Shown here piece after piece: positions 1-8,603 of a DNA stretch of 64,000 nucleotides. The position numbers and the translations under genes were made by a program. This DNA is from Mycobacterium sp. AT1 (GTDB lineage Bacteria; Actinomycetota; Actinomycetes; Mycobacteriales; Mycobacteriaceae): positions 46,647-110,646 of the forward strand of contig NZ_MVOC01000012.1 in NCBI RefSeq assembly GCF_002043095.1, in the 5' to 3' direction. Every line of letters starts with the position of its first letter. Positions within the stretch are counted from its first letter, which is position 1. The notes below the pieces were generated by a model, which was not told the origin of the DNA, did not search any database, and worked only from the letters and a program-made list of their open reading frames with translations.

Positions 1-98
1 AGCAGTACTGGCCGAAGCTCGACGCGATGTATCCAGACTTCGTCAACTACCGGTCCTACACCGACCGCAAGATCCCGATCGTCATCTGCGACCCCTAG
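1..98 (+). CDS. 3' end of a Ddn-family F420-dependent nitroreductase-like protein (partial)
   Basis: Only the last 31 codons are in the window, read in the third frame and ending at TAG 96-98. The visible tail (QYWPKLDAMYPDF...IPIVICDP) closely matches the C-terminus of the next gene ([13 protein letters not shown]...IPLVVCEP). The two are therefore tandem paralogues of the Ddn/DUF385 family, whose members use deazaflavin F420. In M. tuberculosis the single ddn (Rv3547) lies beside the same SDR pair. The substrate is unknown. Confidence 0.75.
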   Translation, partial: QYWPKLDAMYPDFVNYRSYTDRKIPIVICDP

Positions 99-1495
<1,397 letters not shown>

Positions 1496-1512
1496 GTACG
1501 TTGTCTCCTCGG

Positions 1513-2283
1513 TTATTTGATTGCAGTGGTAGTGGAGAGGTAGTGCGGCGGCTCTCCGCCGCCGTGCACCTCGAGCGATGCTCCGCTGATGTAGGACGCC
1601 AGGTCGCTGGACAGGAACGCGGCCGCCCAGCCGACGTCGGCGGGCTTGGCGAGCCGGCCCAATGGGACGTTGGCCGAGATGGCGGCGACGGACTCCGCGT
1701 CACCGTAGAAGAGTTCGGACTGCTCGGTCTCCACCATGCCGACGACGAGCGAGTTCACCCGCACCTTGGGCGCCCACTCGACGGCCAGTGTGGCGGTGAG
1801 GCTTTCGACACCGGCCTTGGCCGCGCCGTAGGCGGCCGTGCCTGGCGTCGGCCTACGGGCGCTCACGCTGGAGACGTTGACGATGCAGCCGCCGTTCTCC
1901 TGGTTCTGCATGTGCTCGTTCGCGTGGTGCGACACCGACAGTGGCCCTAGCAGATTGAGTTCGATGATCTTGGTGCTGAACCTGGCCGACGCGTCGGCGG
2001 CGAGCACGTACGGCGAGCCACCCGCGTTGTTGACGACGACGTCGAGGCGGCCGTGGCGTTCGACGATCCCGTCGACGAGTGCCTTGACCGAGTCGTCGTC
2101 GCGGACGTCGCAGGGGACGAACTCGTACGGCAAGCCGTCCACCGGGCGGCGGGCGCACGTGACGACCGTCGCGCCCTGACCGGCGAATACGGCGCTGATG
2201 CCAGCGCCAACTCCGCGCACGCCGCCGGTCACCAGAACCACACGGCCGGCGAGTCGAAGATTGATTCCAGCCGCGTCGGTCAC
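1513..2283 (-). CDS. SDR family oxidoreductase, KstR2-regulon type (Rv3549c-like)
   Basis: A 256-residue short-chain dehydrogenase with GGVRGVG at the nucleotide loop, VVNNAGG, a conserved serine in VNVSSVS and the AAYGAAKAG catalytic Tyr/Lys. It starts at GTG 2283, only 15 bp from the KstR2 operator at 2299-2312. The leader must therefore be very short or absent, and repressor binding would block transcription directly. It is divergent from echA20 and followed on the same strand by another SDR. Location matches Rv3549c in the cholesterol ring C/D cluster. It probably oxidises or reduces a hydroxyacyl-CoA intermediate; the exact reaction is inference. Confidence 0.85.
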   Translation of the reverse strand: MTDAAGINLRLAGRVVLVTGGVRGVGAGISAVFAGQGATVVTCARRPVDGLPYEFVPCDVRDDDSVKALVDGIVERHGRLDVVVNNAGGSPYVLAADASARFSTKIIELNLLGPLSVSHHANEHMQNQENGGCIVNVSSVSARRPTPGTAAYGAAKAGVESLTATLAVEWAPKVRVNSLVVGMVETEQSELFYGDAESVAAISANVPLGRLAKPADVGWAAAFLSSDLASYISGASLEVHGGGEPPHYLSTTTAIK

Positions 2284-2298
2284 TGTGCTAGCGTACCA

Positions 2299-2312
2299 AG
2301 CAAGTGCTTGCT
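2299..2312. promoter_or_regulatory. KstR2 operator between the Rv3549c-like SDR and echA20
   Basis: The 14-mer AGCAAGTGCTTGCT fits the KstR2 consensus AnCAAGnnCTTGnT at every fixed position. It lies in the 53-bp gap between two divergent regulon genes, 15 bp from one start and 24 bp from the other. One bound dimer could control both directions. Confidence 0.92.
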
Positions 2313-2336
2313 TAGGTAGCCGCCCCAGGAGTTGGT

Positions 2337-3092
2337 ATGACGATCACCACCAAGACCGTGGAACCGGGCATCGTCTCGGTCACCGTCAACTATCCACCCG
2401 TGAACGCCATCCCCTCGCGCGGGTGGTTCGAACTTGGCGACGCCATCACCGCCGCCGGGCGCGACAGGAACACCCACGTGGTGATCCTTCGCGCCGAGGG
2501 CCGGGGCTTCAACGCGGGCGTCGACATCAAGGAAATGCAGAAGACCGACGGGTTCACCGCACTCATCGACGCCAACCGCGGCTGCTTTCACGCCTTCCGC
2601 GCCGTGTACGAATGCGAAGTCCCCGTCGTTGCCGCCGTCAACGGATTCTGCGTCGGCGGCGGGATCGGACTGGTCGGCAACTCCGACGTAATCGTCGCAT
2701 CCGACGACGCGAAGTTCGGTCTGCCAGAGGTGGAGCGCGGTGCGCTCGGCGCGGCCACGCATCTGTCGCGACTCGTCCCGCAACACATGATGCGCCGGCT
2801 GTTCTTCACCGCCGCCACGGTCGACGCCGCCACCCTGCACCAGTTCGGCTCCGTGCACGAGGTGGTGCCCCGCGCCGAACTCGACGAGTCCGCGCTGCGC
2901 GTCGCCCGCGACATCGCCGTCAAGGACACCCGCGTGATTCGGGCGGCCAAGGAGGCCCTCAACCTGATCGACGTCCAACCACCCAACGCCAGATACCGCA
3001 TGGAACAGGGCTTTACGTTCGAGCTCAACCTGTCTGGCGTGGCCGACGAGCACCGGGATGCGTTCGCAGGAACTTCGAAGGGGAAAGAGTGA
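2337..3092 (+). CDS. echA20: EchA20, crotonase-family hydrolase opening the last five-membered steroid ring
   Basis: A 251-residue crotonase-fold protein with the oxyanion segments GRGFNAGVDIKEMQ near residue 60 and GFCVGGGIGLVGNSD near residue 105. The family orthologue EchA20 (Rv3550) hydrolyses the five-membered D ring of a HIC-CoA-derived beta-diketone, giving COCHEA-CoA for IpdAB. ATG 2337 follows a good ribosome binding site (AGGAG), and the KstR2 operator lies just upstream. Its stop overlaps the ipdA GTG start by 4 bp, the first of three such overlaps in echA20-ipdA-ipdB-ipdC. The assignment rests on synteny plus family and is strong. Confidence 0.93.
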   Translation: MTITTKTVEPGIVSVTVNYPPVNAIPSRGWFELGDAITAAGRDRNTHVVILRAEGRGFNAGVDIKEMQKTDGFTALIDANRGCFHAFRAVYECEVPVVAAVNGFCVGGGIGLVGNSDVIVASDDAKFGLPEVERGALGAATHLSRLVPQHMMRRLFFTAATVDAATLHQFGSVHEVVPRAELDESALRVARDIAVKDTRVIRAAKEALNLIDVQPPNARYRMEQGFTFELNLSGVADEHRDAFAGTSKGKE

Positions 3093-3976
3093 CCGACAAG
3101 ACAACGTCGTTGGACGAGGCCGTCTCGTCGATCGAGAGCGGCATGACCATCGGAATCGGTGGCTGGGGGTCGCGGCGCAAGCCGATGGCTCTCGTCCGTG
3201 CCCTGTTGCGCACCGACGTCACCGACCTGACCGTCGTCACCTACGGCGGGCCCGACCTCGGCCTGCTGTGCTCAGGGGGCAAGGTCAAGCGCGCCTACTA
3301 CGGCTTCGTGTCGCTGGACTCGCCTCCGTTCTACGATCCGTGGTTCGCCAAGGCCAGGACCACCGGTGCGATCGAGGCTCGCGAGATGGACGAGGGCATG
3401 TTGCGTTGCGGGTTACAGGCTGCCGCGCAACGACTTCCGTTCCTCCCGATCCGGGCGGGCCTCGGCAGTGACGTCCGCACGTTCTGGGGTGACGAGCTGA
3501 AGACCGTGAAGTCCCCGTATCCCACCGGAGACGGCTACGAAGAACTCGTCGCCATGCCCGCGCTGAATCTCGACGCCGCGCTGGTGCACCTCAATCTCGG
3601 TGACGCACACGGCAACGCGGCCTACACCGGCATCGACCCCTACTTCGACGACCTCTTCCTGATGTCGGCGACGAAGCGGTTGATGAGCGTCGAACGGGTG
3701 GTCTCTACCGACGAGCTCGTCGCATCCGTTCCCCCACAGGCACTTTTGGTCAACCGAATGATGGTCGACAGCGTTGTCGAAGCCCCCAACGGGGCACACT
3801 TCACCACCGCCGAACCGGACTACCGCCGCGACGAGAAGTTCCAGCGCCACTACGCCGAGGCCGCCGCGTCCGAGGAAACGTGGGCGGAGTTCGTCGACGT
3901 CTACCTCTCGGGCAGCGAGGCCGACTACCAGGCCGCCGTCCGCAAATTCGCCGAACAGCAGGGAGCTGCGCGATGA
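3089..3976 (+). CDS. ipdA: IpdA, alpha subunit of the COCHEA-CoA ring-opening hydrolase
   Basis: A 295-residue protein of the class I CoA-transferase alpha family, with an N-terminal GMTIGIGGWGSRRKPMALV nucleotide-binding-like segment. IpdAB of M. tuberculosis looks like a CoA-transferase but hydrolyses the last six-membered steroid ring of COCHEA-CoA. The known catalytic glutamate is on the alpha subunit; Glu102 in the DEGML motif is the likely equivalent here. The GTG start at 3089 overlaps the echA20 stop as GTGA, and the stop overlaps ipdB as ATGA, so translation is probably coupled. Longer in-frame reading upstream overlaps echA20 and is rejected. Confidence 0.94.
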   Translation: MTDKTTSLDEAVSSIESGMTIGIGGWGSRRKPMALVRALLRTDVTDLTVVTYGGPDLGLLCSGGKVKRAYYGFVSLDSPPFYDPWFAKARTTGAIEAREMDEGMLRCGLQAAAQRLPFLPIRAGLGSDVRTFWGDELKTVKSPYPTGDGYEELVAMPALNLDAALVHLNLGDAHGNAAYTGIDPYFDDLFLMSATKRLMSVERVVSTDELVASVPPQALLVNRMMVDSVVEAPNGAHFTTAEPDYRRDEKFQRHYAEAAASEETWAEFVDVYLSGSEADYQAAVRKFAEQQGAAR

Positions 3977-4734
3977 CCGCCGAAACGACTGCCGCCACCC
4001 GCGCCGAGGTATGCGCCGTCGCATGCGCCGAATTGTTCCGTGACGCAGGCGAGATCATGGTCAGTCCGATGGCGAACATGGTGTCCGTCGGGGCGCGGCT
4101 GGCTCGTCTCACCTTCTCCCCCGACATCCTGCTGACCGACGGCGAGGCCCGCATCCTGGCCGACACGCCCCCGCTGGGGGCGACCGGCGCCATCGAGGGC
4201 TGGATGCCGTTCGGCCGCGTCTTCGAGACCCTCACCTGGGGTCGACGCCACGTCGTGATGGGCGCCAACCAGATCGACCGCTACGGCAATCAGAACCTCT
4301 CGGCGTTCGGCCCCATTCAGCACCCCAAACGCCAAATGTTCGGCGTGCGTGGCGCTCCAGGAAACACCGTCAACCACGCCACCAGCTATTGGGTTGGCGC
4401 ACACTCCGCGCGGGTGTTCGGCAACTCCGTCGACGTCGTTTCCGGCATCGGCTGGGACAAGGTCGACGCCGACAACCCCGCGTTCCGATTCGCGTGCGTC
4501 TACCGCGTGGTGAGCAACCTGGGCGTCTTCGACTTCAACGGACCCGACCGTCAGATGCGCGCCGTGTCCCTGCACCCGGGGGTGGAGGCCGACCAGGTCG
4601 CCGAGAACACGTCGTTCGAGGTGCACGGGCTGGCCGAGGCCGAGGTGTCCCGCGTGCCGTCGGACGAGGAATTGCGCCTGATCCGCGAGGTGATCGATCC
4701 GAAATCGTTGCGCGATCGCGAGATTCGATCGTGA
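3973..4734 (+). CDS. ipdB: IpdB, beta subunit of the COCHEA-CoA ring-opening hydrolase
   Basis: A 253-residue CoA-transferase beta-type subunit that pairs with IpdA. Conserved patches include SVGARLARLTFSPDILLTDGEA near residue 40 and NQIDRYGNQNLSAFG near residue 100. The SENG glutamate motif of genuine class I CoA-transferases is not present, as expected for IpdB, which works in a hydrolase rather than a transferase. Both ends overlap neighbours by 4 bp (ATGA with ipdA, GTGA with ipdC). Regulation is by the KstR2 operator upstream of echA20. Confidence 0.94.
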   Translation: MTAETTAATRAEVCAVACAELFRDAGEIMVSPMANMVSVGARLARLTFSPDILLTDGEARILADTPPLGATGAIEGWMPFGRVFETLTWGRRHVVMGANQIDRYGNQNLSAFGPIQHPKRQMFGVRGAPGNTVNHATSYWVGAHSARVFGNSVDVVSGIGWDKVDADNPAFRFACVYRVVSNLGVFDFNGPDRQMRAVSLHPGVEADQVAENTSFEVHGLAEAEVSRVPSDEELRLIREVIDPKSLRDREIRS

Positions 4735-5795
4735 GCCACCTCAAGACACCGCTCACCGAGCTGCTCGGGATCGAGCATCCCGTCGTGCAGACCGGCATGG
4801 GCTGGGTGGCCGGTGCCCGGCTCGTCACGGCGACGTCGAATGCGGGCGGGCTCGGCATCCTCGCGTCGGCGACGATGACGCTCGAAGAACTGGCGACCGC
4901 CGTGACGAAGGTCAAGGCCGCCACCGACAAACCATTCGGCATCAACATGCGTGCCGACGCTGGCGACGCCGGAGACCGCGTCGACCTCCTGATCCGCGAA
5001 GGAGTCAAAGTCGCCTCCTTCGCCTTAGCACCAAAGCCCGACCTGATCGCGAAGCTGAAAGAGGCCGGTGTGGTGGTCATCCCGTCGGTCGGCGCGGCCA
5101 AACACGCGAAGAAGGTCGCCAGCTGGGGCGCCGACGCGGTGATCGTGCAGGGCGGCGAGGGCGGTGGCCACACTGGTCCGGTCGCCACGACACTGTTGCT
5201 GCCGTCGGTGCTCGACGCGGTGGACATCCCCGTCATCGCGGCGGGCGGGTTCTTCGACGGCCGAGGCCTCGCCGCCGCACTGTCGTACGGCGCCGCGGGC
5301 GTGGCGATGGGCACTCGCTTCCTGCTGACGTCGGACTCGACAGTGCCCGACGAGGTCAAGCGGCGCTACCTCGACTCGGCCTTCGATGCGACCGTCGTGT
5401 CCAAGCGGGTGGACGGCATGCCACACCGGGTGTTGCGAACCGGGCTCGTCGAGAAGCTCGAAAGCGGTTCGCCGGTGCGCGGTTTCACCGCGGCGGTGCT
5501 GAACGCCCAGAAGTTCAAGAACATGTCCGGCATGACGTGGCGCTCGATCGTCAAGGACGGCCTCGCCATGCGCCGCGGCAAGGAACTGACCTGGTCGCAG
5601 ATCGTGATGGCGGCCAACACGCCGATGCTGCTGAAGGCGGGGCTGGTCGAGGGCAACACCGACGCCGGCGTGCTGGCGTCGGGTCAGGTGGCGGGCATCC
5701 TCGACGACCTGCCGTCGTGCGCGGAGCTCGTCGCCTCGATCGTCGACGACGCGGTGACGCACCTACGGGCCGCTGCGGGCCACGTCGTCGACTGA
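4731..5795 (+). CDS. ipdC: IpdC, flavin-dependent reductase/oxidase of 5-OH-HIC-CoA breakdown
   Basis: A 354-residue TIM-barrel flavoprotein of the nitronate-monooxygenase/enoyl reductase family. FMN-binding signatures are seen in PVVQTGMGWVAGARL near the N-terminus, QGGEGGGHTG near residue 140, and VIAAGGFFDGRG near residue 168. The orthologue Rv3553 acts with IpdF and EchA20 to convert 5-OH-HIC-CoA into the ring-opening substrate. It starts at GTG 4731, overlapping the ipdB stop. It is the last gene of the echA20 operon. In M. tuberculosis fdxB (Rv3554) follows; here the next feature is a palindromic element 12 bp after the stop. Confidence 0.9.
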   Translation: MSHLKTPLTELLGIEHPVVQTGMGWVAGARLVTATSNAGGLGILASATMTLEELATAVTKVKAATDKPFGINMRADAGDAGDRVDLLIREGVKVASFALAPKPDLIAKLKEAGVVVIPSVGAAKHAKKVASWGADAVIVQGGEGGGHTGPVATTLLLPSVLDAVDIPVIAAGGFFDGRGLAAALSYGAAGVAMGTRFLLTSDSTVPDEVKRRYLDSAFDATVVSKRVDGMPHRVLRTGLVEKLESGSPVRGFTAAVLNAQKFKNMSGMTWRSIVKDGLAMRRGKELTWSQIVMAANTPMLLKAGLVEGNTDAGVLASGQVAGILDDLPSCAELVASIVDDAVTHLRAAAGHVVD

Positions 5796-5807
5796 CGCGG
5801 GCGCCGT

Positions 5808-5858
5808 TCGTGAATCTCACGACGCAACACGCCGTTGACGCGTCGCGGGATTCACACT
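5808..5858 (+). repeat. 51-bp palindromic element, left copy (inverted partner at 6770-6820)
   Basis: The element begins TTCGTGAATCT and ends GATTCACAC. Inside it, 16-bp arms 5811-5826 and 5841-5856 pair with two mismatches around a 14-base loop. The copy at 6770-6820 read on the minus strand has exactly the same length and identical outer arms but a different centre. It also lies between the converging ipdC and the broken nuclease-like gene, so a terminator role is possible. Confidence 0.8.
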
Positions 5859-6732
5859 AAACGGGCGGACGACGCCGCGCTCGCGTAGCGCCGACTCCAC
5901 CCGCGAGACGTATTCCCGTCGGCGGTACCGCATCATGTCGCGGCTGACCCGAACCATCAGCCAGTCCAATGCCGTCAGCTCGAATTGCTTGTCGATGTCG
6001 CGCTGGCGTACGGCCGGGTCGGTCCAGTGCTGCGGACCGTCGTACTCGATGGCCGATCTTGACGTCCTCGTAGGCCATGTCGAGCCGGGCGATGAACTCC
6101 CCATATCGCCCGAATACCTCGAATTGCGTCGTCGGAGCCGGTAACCCCGCGTCGATCAACGCCAGCCGGGCTACGGTTTCCCGGGGCGATTCGGCCCCGC
6201 CGTCCACCAACGGCAGCACGGTACGCAGTCGCGGAAGACCTCGCGCGCCCGGGTGGGCTGCCATCACCGCCTCGACGTCGGAGGGGGTGACGTGCGTGGC
6301 GTTGGCCAAGGCGTCCAGGAGCTGAACGGCGGCCACCCGACCGGTGGTCCGCCGCCCCAGGTCGAAAGCCGTTCGCGCAGCGGTGGTCACGGGAATCCCG
6401 TCGCAATCCTGCGCCTCGCCGAGCGCGAGGGCGTCGGTGTGCACGACGAGGTTTCGCGGAGGCTTGCGGTTGTCGTGAATCAGTTCTGCAGGCCGAGCGC
6501 CGTCGACCCACTTCGCACCCAACATCGCCGCCGCCGACGGACCGGCCACCACGGCGCGCCGGTGCGACCACAGCCACGCCGCCTTGGCACGTTCAGTGGC
6601 GGACGGTTCGATTCCCCATGGGACGTAAACCCCGGGATACAGCGGTTCGTACAGCGTCCGCATCGCGCGTTCGGGAATCAGCCGCGCGGCCAACGCCTCC
6701 GCCCCGACGAAGGGCCACTGCAGGTCTGCCAT
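5817..6732 (-). pseudogene. Frameshifted AbiEi-like/DUF559-type nuclease-like gene
   Basis: The N-terminal reading frame starts at ATG 6732 (MADLQWPFVGAEALAARL) and is coherent up to RLDMAYEDVKI. It then runs into arginine-rich nonsense. From that point another frame continues sensibly as AIEYDGPQHWTDPAVRQRDID and on to a stop at 5817-5819. Removing one base at the CC of 6053-6054 fuses the two into about 304 residues. The restored protein has an AbiEi-like N-terminal half and a C-terminal DUF559/Vsr-like PD-(D/E)xK core with the E-Y-D motif. The gene is framed by two inverted palindromic elements, and its stop lies inside the left one. I recall an M. tuberculosis hypothetical gene (Rv3555c) in this slot, possibly an orthologue. 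A sequencing error could mimic the frameshift. Confidence 0.75.
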
Positions 6733-6769
6733 GGCCGAATACTGCCGCGGGCCACCGACAGCCCGCGCT

Positions 6770-6820
6770 GTGTGAATCTGGCGACGTGACCCGCCGACGC
6801 GGCGTCGCCAGATTCACGAA
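6770..6820 (-). repeat. 51-bp palindromic element, right copy (inverted relative to 5808-5858)
   Basis: On the plus strand the 15-bp arm GTGAATCTGGCGACG (6772-6786) is a perfect inverted repeat of 6803-6817, with a 16-base loop. Read on the minus strand it begins TTCGTGAATCT and ends GATTCACAC exactly as the left copy does. It ends 4 bp from the fadA6 stop, so it could also serve as a terminator hairpin for fadA6, although no T-run follows. Confidence 0.8.
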
Positions 6821-6824
6821 TGGG

Positions 6825-7973
6825 CTAGAGCCGCTCGATGATCGTCACGTTGGCCGTGCCGCCGCCCTCGCACATCGTCTGCAGGCCGTAGCGGCCGCCG
6901 GTGCGCTCGAGCGTGTTCAGCATCGTCGCGAAGAGCTTGGCGCCCGTCGCCCCCAACGGGTGTCCGAGCGCAATGGCGCCGCCGCTCGGGTTGACCTTCG
7001 CGGGGTCGGCGCCGGTGTCCTTCAGCCACGCCATCACCACCGGCGCGAACGCCTCGTTGATCTCGACGGTGTCGATGTCCTCGATCGAGAGCCCCGTCTT
7101 CTCCAGCGCGTAATGCGTGGCTGGAATCGGGCCGGTCAGCATGTACACCGGGTCGGCGCCGCGGGCGCTGACGTGGTGAATCCGGGCGCGCGGCGTCAAC
7201 CCGTGGTCCTTGACCGCCTGCTCGGAGGCGATCAGCACCGCGCTGGCACCGTCGGAGATCTGGCTCGCCATCGCCGCGGTCAGCCGACCGCCGTCGACGA
7301 GGGTCTTGAGCCCGGCCATCTTCTCCAGCGTGGTGTCGCGCGGACCCTCGTCGGTGACGAAGCCGTCCACCGGGATGATCTCGTTCTCGAAGTACCCCGC
7401 GCGGATCGCCTCCTGCGCGCGGTGGTGGCTCGTCAGCGCGAACTGCTCCATCTCCTCACGCGAGATGTTCCACTTCTCGGCGATCATCTCCGAGCCGCGG
7501 AACTGCGAGATCTCCTGGTCGCCGTAGCGGTGCAACCAGCTCTTCGACTCGTTGGTCGGCGAGGTAAAGCCGAACTGCTCGCCGACGATCATCGCCGAGC
7601 TGATCGGAATCTGGCTCATGTTCTGCATGCCGCCCGCGACGATCAGGTCGGCGGTGCCGGACATGATCGCTTGTGCGCCAAAGGAAATGGCCTGCTGGCT
7701 GGAGCCGCACTGCCGGTCGACGGTGACGCCTGGCACTTCCTCGGGGAAGCCCGCGGCCAACCACGACAAGCGGGCGATGTTGCCGGCCTGGCCGCCGATG
7801 GCGTCGACGCATCCGGCGATCACGTCGGTGACGGCCCCCGGGTCGACGTCGTTGCGGTCGAAGAGGCCGCGCCACGCGGCGGCACCGAGGTCGACGGGGT
7901 GAACACCGGAGAGCCCTCCGTTGCGCTTGCCGACCGCGGTTCGCACGGCGTCGACGATGTAGGCCTCACCCAT
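6825..7973 (-). CDS. fadA6: FadA6, acetyl-CoA acetyltransferase (thiolase) of steroid ring catabolism
   Basis: A 382-residue degradative thiolase. The acylated nucleophile is Cys89 in VDRQCGSSQQA, followed by the NEAFAPV segment, GGAIALGHPLGATGA with the catalytic histidine, and MCEGGGTANV with the second cysteine. It would release acetyl-CoA in the beta-oxidation of the opened C/D-ring product (MOODA-CoA branch). ATG 7973 is chosen because it opens MGEAYIVDAVRT and has AAGGAG about 10 bases upstream; longer readings run into kstR2. It lies 4 bp after kstR2 on the same strand, so repressor and thiolase form one autoregulated unit, as Rv3556c-Rv3557c. Confidence 0.93.
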   Translation of the reverse strand: MGEAYIVDAVRTAVGKRNGGLSGVHPVDLGAAAWRGLFDRNDVDPGAVTDVIAGCVDAIGGQAGNIARLSWLAAGFPEEVPGVTVDRQCGSSQQAISFGAQAIMSGTADLIVAGGMQNMSQIPISSAMIVGEQFGFTSPTNESKSWLHRYGDQEISQFRGSEMIAEKWNISREEMEQFALTSHHRAQEAIRAGYFENEIIPVDGFVTDEGPRDTTLEKMAGLKTLVDGGRLTAAMASQISDGASAVLIASEQAVKDHGLTPRARIHHVSARGADPVYMLTGPIPATHYALEKTGLSIEDIDTVEINEAFAPVVMAWLKDTGADPAKVNPSGGAIALGHPLGATGAKLFATMLNTLERTGGRYGLQTMCEGGGTANVTIIERL

Positions 7974-7977
7974 GTGT

Positions 7978-8571
7978 TCAATCTCCTTCGTTGGTGATTC
8001 CGCCGAGCACGATGGCGAGGTACTGCCTGCCAACCTGCTCGGCTGTGAGTGGTCCACCGGGTTGGTACCAGCGGACGGACACCCAGGTCGTGTCGCGGAT
8101 GAATCGGTACACCAGGTCGACGTCGAGGTCGGCGCGCAAGCTTCCCTCGGCGACGCCCTGTTTGAGCACGTTGACCCACATGGTTCGTTGTTCGCGGTTG
8201 CGTTCGTCGACGAAGGCGAACTGCGGTAGCGAGGACAATCGCTTGGCTTCGTCCTGGTAGATGACGACCTGCGCGTGGCGGTCTTCGATGGCTTCGAACG
8301 ACGCCATGAACAGTCCCTCGACGCGCTTCAGCGGATCGGTCTCGCTTTCGACGATCTCCTGGTAGCGGCCGAAGAGCCAGTCGAGGAAGTCGCGAAGGAC
8401 CTCCTCGACCATCTGCTCCTTGGACTTGAAGTGGTGATAGAGGCTGCCGGAGAGGATTCCCGCGGAATCTGCGATGTCGCGAACGGTGGTGGCCCGCAAT
8501 CCGCGTTCGGCGAACATGGCCGCGGCGAGCTCGAGAAGTTCGTCGCGACGAGTCGGAAGCGCCTTGTCCAC
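7978..8571 (-). CDS. kstR2: KstR2, TetR-family repressor of the ring C/D regulon
   Basis: A 197-residue TetR-type regulator. The helix-turn-helix falls at about residues 28-48 and contains the typical GSLYHHFKSKE turn; the rest is an all-helical ligand domain. KstR2 of mycobacteria represses the HIP-degradation genes and is released by HIP-CoA, the product of FadD3. A perfect KstR2 operator lies 15 bp upstream of the ATG, which indicates autoregulation. Unlike M. tuberculosis, where PPE64 lies upstream, the next gene here is the end of a membrane-protein gene at 8604. Confidence 0.95.
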   Translation of the reverse strand: MDKALPTRRDELLELAAAMFAERGLRATTVRDIADSAGILSGSLYHHFKSKEQMVEEVLRDFLDWLFGRYQEIVESETDPLKRVEGLFMASFEAIEDRHAQVVIYQDEAKRLSSLPQFAFVDERNREQRTMWVNVLKQGVAEGSLRADLDVDLVYRFIRDTTWVSVRWYQPGGPLTAEQVGRQYLAIVLGGITNEGD

Positions 8572-8586
8572 ATGATCAGAGTATCA

Positions 8587-8600
8587 ACCAAGCGCTTGCT
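8587..8600. promoter_or_regulatory. KstR2 operator upstream of kstR2
   Basis: The sequence ACCAAGCGCTTGCT matches AnCAAGnnCTTGnT at all fixed positions. It lies within the 32-bp gap between kstR2 and the upstream membrane-protein gene, so the kstR2 promoter must overlap the end of that gene. Confidence 0.92.
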
Positions 8601-8603
8601 CGG

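Noticed and set aside
2198..3088. In-frame upstream extension of ipdA
   Set aside because: It overlaps echA20 entirely and is arginine-rich nonsense; GTG 3089 with the GTGA overlap is the real start.
6472..6483. A third copy of the GTGAATC repeat inside the pseudogene
   Set aside because: Only seven bases match and there is no paired arm.
5808..6820. A known insertion sequence
   Set aside because: No transposase is present and no target-site duplication was recognised; only palindromic ends and a nuclease-like gene are seen.
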